Positions 48,926 through 56,598 of a stretch of DNA of 56,598 nt are shown one piece after another (within the stretch, counting starts at the first letter, position 1; every line of letters begins with the position of its first letter). The notes beneath the pieces were generated by a model. The model was given only the letters and a program-made list of their open reading frames with translations. It did no database searches and was not told the DNA's origin. This DNA is from an uncultured Glaciecola sp. GTDB taxonomy: Bacteria; Pseudomonadota; Gammaproteobacteria; Enterobacterales; Alteromonadaceae. The translations under genes were made by a program, and so were the position numbers. The stretch lies in the NCBI GenBank assembly GCA_947496235.1, contig CANMCE010000020.1:1-56598 (forward strand). The letters run 5' to 3'.

Positions 48926-49060
48926 TTAAGCAGAAAGACGCTTTCTACCTTTTGCACGGCGATTTGCTAACACTTTACGACCGTTTTTAGTGGCCATGCG
49001 AGCACGGAAACCGTGAGAACGCTTGCGCTTTAGGTTGCTGGGTTGAAAAGTTCTTTTCAT
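48926..49060 (-). CDS. rpmH: 50S ribosomal protein L34
   Basis: The 44-residue ORF reads [19 protein letters not shown], then [19 protein letters not shown] and ends GRKRLSA, a textbook L34. It is the first gene of the rpmH-rnpA-yidD-yidC unit and divergent from dnaA. It is too short for many gene callers. The dnaA-rpmH gap holds DnaA boxes. Confidence 0.97.
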   Translation of the reverse strand: MKRTFQPSNLKRKRSHGFRARMATKNGRKVLANRRAKGRKRLSA

Positions 49061-49217
49061 GACCTATTCTCATTTAAGTTTGAGGTGACTTTACGCGTAC
49101 CTAAGATTTGGCTCCGCTACACCTGTTTATTTGGACGGCGAATACTAGAGATCTAGCGGCCTAATGTCAACTATAAAATGGATAAAATATTGTAATTTTA
49201 TGCACTTTGTTTAATTG

Positions 49218-49439
49218 ATATCCACAGGATAGGTGTTCTTTATCATATTTATCCACATCTTATAAGAGATTTATTCCTAAATTTCTATAATTATTGGTTA
49301 TAAATAACCTTTATTCTAAACGTGAATAAGTATATTTTGAAAAAATCGTTAGAATATAATTATATTAATCAATGAGATATGGAAATATGTGGGTAAGTTG
49401 TATGATTAATAGCAAATTATCCGTCTTAGCTGTGGATAA
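49218..49439 (+). promoter_or_regulatory. DnaA boxes in the rpmH-dnaA gap
   Basis: The 452-bp gap (49061-49512) holds ATATCCACA (49218-49226, one mismatch), TTATCCACA (49249-49257), TGTGGGTAA (49388-49396, one mismatch) and TGTGGATAA (49431-49439). The region is AT-rich but has no GATC-headed 13-mers, so I read these boxes as DnaA autoregulation rather than a second origin. Exact promoters were not pinned down. Confidence 0.7.
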
Positions 49440-49512
49440 AATTATATAGGTTAGTTATATTATCCGACCATTTTTAAAAACTCGCACATAAAAAATAGAA
49501 AAGGCTTTCACT

Positions 49513-50976
49513 TTGGACACTGATTGGGATAAATGCTTGGAGCTGCTAAAACACGAATTGTCATCAGAACAATTCAACATGTGGCTCAAACCTCTTAAAT
49601 CTCAGAATAATGGTGCATCACTTCAATTGTTCGCAGGTAATCACTTCATCCTAGATTGGGTTCGTGATAAATATTTTGATTTGATTTCCGCAACTTTAAG
49701 ACAGTTGTATGGAAATGACGCGCCACAATTAGAATTAAAAGTTGGAGCGCCAACACCACAAGCTTCAAACTCGGCAATGCCGGTTAGCAAACAAACTGAA
49801 GAGCATAATAAAACTTCTTTTGGTAATGCTGGGAATCAGTTTGGTTCACATAAACTCAAAGTTGGGCCTGCCATTACAGATCGTCCGTTGCATCAAGAAG
49901 CAATAAACGCAGAGGTTTCTGTTGCAACAAATAGTTTACCCAAGCTAAATAATCATAAGAGTAATGTAAAAACTGAGTATACCTTTGAAAATTTCGTCGA
50001 AGGTAAATCTAACCAGTTAGCACGAGCCGCGGCAGTGCAAGTTGCTGAAAATCCAGGAAAATCTTACAATCCTTTGTTTCTTTATGGCAGCACAGGGCTA
50101 GGCAAAACCCATTTGATTCATGCTGTGGGTAATGGCATTGTGGCCAAAAATCCCGACGCAAAAATTGTCTACATGCATTCGGAACGCTTCGTTCAAGACA
50201 TGGTTAAAGCGCTACAGAACAATGCCATAGAAGAATTCAAGCGTTTCTATCGTTCTGTTGATGCCTTGTTAATTGATGATATTCAGTTTTTTGCTAATAA
50301 AGAAAGATCTCAGGAAGAATTTTTCCACACCTTCAATGCATTGTTAGAAGGTAACCAGCAAATTATTTTAACCTCTGATCGTTACCCGAAAGAAATCGAT
50401 GGGGTTGAGGATAGATTAAAATCTCGTTTTGGTTGGGGATTAACAGTTGTCATTGAACCACCAGAATTAGAAACCCGTGTTGCGATATTGATGCGCAAAG
50501 CAAATGAAAATAGAATTGAGCTACCTAACGAAGTTGCTTTTTTTATGGCCAAACGTATTCGAAGCAACGTACGAGAATTAGAAGGGGCATTGAATCGTGT
50601 TATTGCAAATGCTAATTTTACCGGTAGACCAATTACGATAGATTTTGTGCGTGATGCTTTACGTGATTTACTTGCCTTGCAGGATAAGTTAGTTACTATT
50701 GAAAATATAATAAAAATGGTCGCTGACTATTACCAAATTAAAGTGGCTGATATATTATCTAAGAAAAGAACAAGAAGTGTGGCTCGGCCTCGTCAATTAG
50801 CAATGGCATTGGCAAAAGAAATTACCAATCATAGCTTGCCGGAAATTGGTAACGCTTTTGGTGGAAGAGACCACACAACAGTATTGCATGCAGTGAGAAA
50901 AATAGAAGAATTACGTGCTAGTGATCACGATGTAATGGAAGATTATAAAAATTTGATACGAACGCTTTCATCATAA
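49513..50976 (+). CDS. dnaA: Chromosomal replication initiator protein DnaA
   Basis: The 487-residue protein has the oligomerisation domain I (about 1-80), a variable linker, the AAA+ domain with Walker [10 protein letters not shown] (about 196-204) and Walker B LIDDIQFF (about 256), and the C-terminal DNA-binding signature [15 protein letters not shown] (about 455-469). It opens oriC by binding its boxes. The start is TTG at 49513 with AAAAGG upstream; E. coli uses GTG. It heads the dnaA-dnaN-recF-gyrB operon. The origin lies 13.5 kb away. Confidence 0.97.
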   Translation: MDTDWDKCLELLKHELSSEQFNMWLKPLKSQNNGASLQLFAGNHFILDWVRDKYFDLISATLRQLYGNDAPQLELKVGAPTPQASNSAMPVSKQTEEHNKTSFGNAGNQFGSHKLKVGPAITDRPLHQEAINAEVSVATNSLPKLNNHKSNVKTEYTFENFVEGKSNQLARAAAVQVAENPGKSYNPLFLYGSTGLGKTHLIHAVGNGIVAKNPDAKIVYMHSERFVQDMVKALQNNAIEEFKRFYRSVDALLIDDIQFFANKERSQEEFFHTFNALLEGNQQIILTSDRYPKEIDGVEDRLKSRFGWGLTVVIEPPELETRVAILMRKANENRIELPNEVAFFMAKRIRSNVRELEGALNRVIANANFTGRPITIDFVRDALRDLLALQDKLVTIENIIKMVADYYQIKVADILSKKRTRSVARPRQLAMALAKEITNHSLPEIGNAFGGRDHTTVLHAVRKIEELRASDHDVMEDYKNLIRTLSS

Positions 50977-51000
50977 TTTACACGCAAAACGAGAATAAAA

Positions 51001-52128
51001 ATGAATTTTACTATTAGCCGTGAAGATTTGTTGCAACCCCTACAATTAGTCTCAGGTGCTGTTGAACGTAGACACACTTTACCTATTCTAGCAAACGTAC
51101 TTTTGCGTGTTCACGAAGGAAAACTTTGGTTAACCGGTACCGACTTAGAAGTTGAATTAATGTCGAGTGTTCCTCTAGAAGGGGAATATGTGGATGGAAG
51201 CATCACGGTACCTGCGAAAAAGTTTTTAGACATTGTGCGTGGATTGCCAGAAGAAGTTGATATTAATTTTTTAATTCAAGATAACAAGGCAGTCTTAAAA
51301 GCACAAAGAGCTAAATATACATTATCAACTTTGTCAGCAGATGATTATCCTAATTTAGAAAACTTCGAAGACGAGTCTGAATTTGAAATCAGCCAGTCTC
51401 AGTTAAAACGACTAATCGATTCTGTTCAGTTTTCTATGGCTCAGCAAGATGTTCGTTATTATTTAAACGGTATGAGTTTAGAAACTGGCGATAATCAAGT
51501 TCGCACAGTCGCAACTGATGGTCATAGATTAGCGATGGCGGTAGTTGAATACGAAAATTCTGTACTGCCACAAAAACAAGTCATTATTCCAAGAAAAGGG
51601 GTAATGGAGATTTCACGTCTGATTGAAGATTCAGATGCCAATGTGAAAGTACAACTTGGTAGTAACCATATTCGAGTGTTTAGTCAGTTGTTTATTTTTA
51701 CCAGTAAATTGGTTGATGGTAGATTTCCTGATTACAATCGTGTGTTACCTAAAGATGCTGATAAAGGATTAGTGGTTAATCGTAATACTATAAAAAGTGC
51801 GTTTTCACGAGCGGCAATCTTAACCAATGAAAAATTCAAGGGTGTCAGATTAAACCTTGAAGAAAACGAATTAAAGATTACTGCCAACAACCCAGAACAA
51901 GAACAAGCCGAAGAAATCATTGAAGTTGATTTTAATTATGATCCAATGGAAATTGGATTTAATGTTATTTATTTAATAGATGCGTTAAATGTCATAGAAA
52001 GTGAATCTGTTATTTTTAAATTGTCAGACTCAAATGCCAGCACGCTTGTACAAGGAATGAAAGTAGTAAACGACACCTTAGTAGAAGATGAATCAGCACA
52101 ATATGTCATAATGCCAATGAGGCTCTAG
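51001..52128 (+). CDS. dnaN: DNA polymerase III beta subunit (sliding clamp)
   Basis: The 375-residue protein starts MNFTISREDLLQPLQLV, has the three-fold clamp repeats, and ends VIMPMRL, the standard C-terminal of DnaN clamps. It encircles DNA and holds polymerases. It is slightly longer than the E. coli protein (366). It follows dnaA by 24 bp. Confidence 0.97.
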   Translation: MNFTISREDLLQPLQLVSGAVERRHTLPILANVLLRVHEGKLWLTGTDLEVELMSSVPLEGEYVDGSITVPAKKFLDIVRGLPEEVDINFLIQDNKAVLKAQRAKYTLSTLSADDYPNLENFEDESEFEISQSQLKRLIDSVQFSMAQQDVRYYLNGMSLETGDNQVRTVATDGHRLAMAVVEYENSVLPQKQVIIPRKGVMEISRLIEDSDANVKVQLGSNHIRVFSQLFIFTSKLVDGRFPDYNRVLPKDADKGLVVNRNTIKSAFSRAAILTNEKFKGVRLNLEENELKITANNPEQEQAEEIIEVDFNYDPMEIGFNVIYLIDALNVIESESVIFKLSDSNASTLVQGMKVVNDTLVEDESAQYVIMPMRL

Positions 52129-52137
52129 TACTTTTTT

Positions 52138-55664
<3,527 letters not shown>

Positions 55665-55753
55665 TAATTTAAGGTTTAAGCAATACTAAACTTGAACCGA
55701 GGTTTTTTATTCGTAAAACAGAATCTCAATTAAGTTGATCAAGTTATATTAAG

Positions 55754-55786
55754 AAGCCCGTTATAGAAATATTGCGGGCTTTTGCT
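55754..55786 (+). terminator. Terminator after gyrB
   Basis: AAGCCCG (55754-55760) pairs with CGGGCTT (55775-55781) over a 14-base loop, followed by T bases. It is the likely end of the dnaA-gyrB unit. The rest of the gap 55665-56070 holds only the direct repeat at 55999. Confidence 0.75.
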
Positions 55787-55998
55787 TTGTAAAAGGCGAA
55801 GAATCGCGTCTCACAAAACAGTTAATTTCGGCTTCACACGTCCAAAAAAACAATAGAATTTAACTAAGTATTTATTTTTTAGACTTTAATTTTAAAACCG
55901 AGAATTCACTCCATGGAGCCTTTTTCAAGAATGATTGAAGCGAATGAATAAGCCGCACATTGACATTACTTCTGTTATAACATGAAATTGAATCACAA

Positions 55999-56036
55999 AA
56001 GCATATCTAGAGTCTGTCAATTCAAGCATATCTAGA
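55999..56036 (+). repeat. 13-bp direct repeat
   Basis: AAGCATATCTAGA occurs at 55999-56011 and again at 56024-56036, 25 bp apart, directly upstream of the last gene. It may be a binding site pair or chance; nothing else supports it. Confidence 0.5.
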
Positions 56037-56070
56037 TGTGTTGTTAACATTGTTTTATTTCGTGAGAGTT

Positions 56071-56522
56071 ATGAGATTAATCCTAGTTTCTTTAGTCCTT
56101 TTCTGTCAGGTGTCTTTAGCTGGAGAGCTAACTGATGATGCGTATGGACGCGTAAAAATTGGAATGAAAGCCGATCTTGCTTTACAGCAGTTGAAGCATT
56201 ATTACTCCGACAGACTTTCATATGATGAACCCTACAGTTGCTATTATCTTTCTTCTAATAAGGGTAAGAAGGGAGTTCATATCATGGTCGTAGATGATAT
56301 GGTGGCGAGATTCGACGTATTTGATAAAGAATTAGGCATAGTTGTTGGCAATGGTTTAGGTGCGGGCTCAAATAAAAAGGAAGTCGTGGCTATCTATCCA
56401 AATACTATTGTTTCACCGCATCCTTATATCGCCCCCGAAGGAGAATATCTAGAGGTAAAGCTTAATAATGGTAATGGCATCATATTCGAAACTGATCACG
56501 ATATAGTTACAAGCTTTAGATT
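56071..56522 (+). pseudogene. Secreted hypothetical protein, disrupted by an insertion sequence
   Basis: The ORF opens with a signal peptide (LILVSLVLFCQVSLA) and encodes about 150 residues of a small secreted protein with the pattern GLGAGSNKKEV and HPYIAPEGEYLEV seen in uncharacterised periplasmic proteins. After SFR the coding sense changes into sequence that fits an insertion-sequence end, so the last part of the gene is missing here. It is intact in frame until then, suggesting a recent insertion. Whether the rest of the gene lies beyond the element cannot be seen. Confidence 0.6.
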
Positions 56523-56598
56523 TGTAGTGGTCAAGTGTTTTTGGCCACGGGTTTATAGTAATTCCAATATCTCTTTTCTGATTCATTTGGCGTCAAAC
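56523..56598 (-). mobile_element. Insertion sequence, right edge of window (partial)
   Basis: The segment begins with TGTAGTGGTCAAGTG, which looks like an insertion-sequence terminal repeat, and its minus strand carries the end of a transposase frame with the stop at 56533-56531. The element continues beyond the window, so the family (IS3-like is my guess), the other terminal repeat and any target duplication are unknown. Confidence 0.55.
56531..56598 (-). CDS. Transposase C-terminal fragment
   Basis: On the minus strand, 21 residues precede the stop: LTPNESEKRYWNYYKPVAK followed by NT. This resembles the end of IS3-type transposases, where a TPxEFE motif and a final VxKNT precede the terminal repeat. 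The N-terminal part lies outside the window. Confidence 0.5.
   Translation of the reverse strand, partial: LTPNESEKRYWNYYKPVAKNT

Noticed and set aside
49218-49439. Second replication origin at dnaA
   Set aside because: Four DnaA boxes are present, but no GATC-headed 13-mers or Dam-site cluster; the mnmG-side region has both, so the dnaA boxes fit autoregulation better.

Overview
The window is about 56.6 kb of a gammaproteobacterial chromosome around its replication origin. The order and protein types (atpIBEFHAGDC, parB-parA-rsmG-mnmG, oriC, mioC, mnmE, yidC-yidD-rnpA-rpmH, dnaA-dnaN-recF-gyrB), the TonB receptor/phytase pair and the AT-leaning base composition suggest a marine Alteromonadales member (Alteromonadaceae, Paraglaciecola/Glaciecola-like). 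The family assignment is inference; no database was searched.

Left accessory part (1-24 kb). A higBA toxin-antitoxin pair lies between copies of a sequence that resembles a degraded group II intron. A small membrane protein follows. Next is an L-rhamnose catabolic unit (isomerase plus a fused aldolase/dehydrogenase) with a DeoR-type repressor gene behind it; both promoters carry TCAATC/GATTGA operator-like repeats. A soluble three-PAS chemotaxis transducer comes next. A beta-propeller phytase and its TonB-dependent receptor follow, preceded by a textbook Pho box. A membrane protein with a degenerate GGDEF domain overlaps an AraC-type regulator gene. A GbsR/MarR regulator with cydAB sits behind a perfect FNR box. 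The part ends with a GFA-family protein, a UbiA prenyltransferase, an island of small poorly known genes (one an orphan EF-Tu domain-III-like protein, with an attC-like quasi-palindrome beside it) and a saccharopine-dehydrogenase-like enoyl reductase.

Core part (24-36 kb, minus strand). The complete F1Fo ATP synthase operon is followed by parB, parA, rsmG and mnmG, which lead up to oriC at about 35.69-35.95 kb. oriC shows two 13-mers of the form GATCTCTxTxxTx, four GATC sites and three DnaA boxes.

Between oriC and the next replication genes (36-42 kb) is a block of envelope and accessory genes: an entericidin-like lipoprotein, a DUF2254 membrane protein, an OmpA-type lipoprotein, an EEP-family hydrolase, a GST-like protein, a DUF1206 protein and a PAP2 phosphatase. 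Several unusually long perfect hairpins lie between them.

Right core part (42-56 kb). DnaC-like and DnaT-like primosome genes overlap mioC, then come mnmE, yajQ, a 176-bp palindromic repeat, yidC, yidD, rnpA and rpmH on the minus strand. Divergently, dnaA, dnaN, recF and gyrB run on the plus strand. Two parS sites lie inside recF, 17-19 kb from parAB, so the partition system and its centromere sites are both inside this window. At the right edge a small secreted-protein gene appears to be cut by an insertion sequence whose transposase C-terminus is just visible.

No rRNA, tRNA or CRISPR array was seen.
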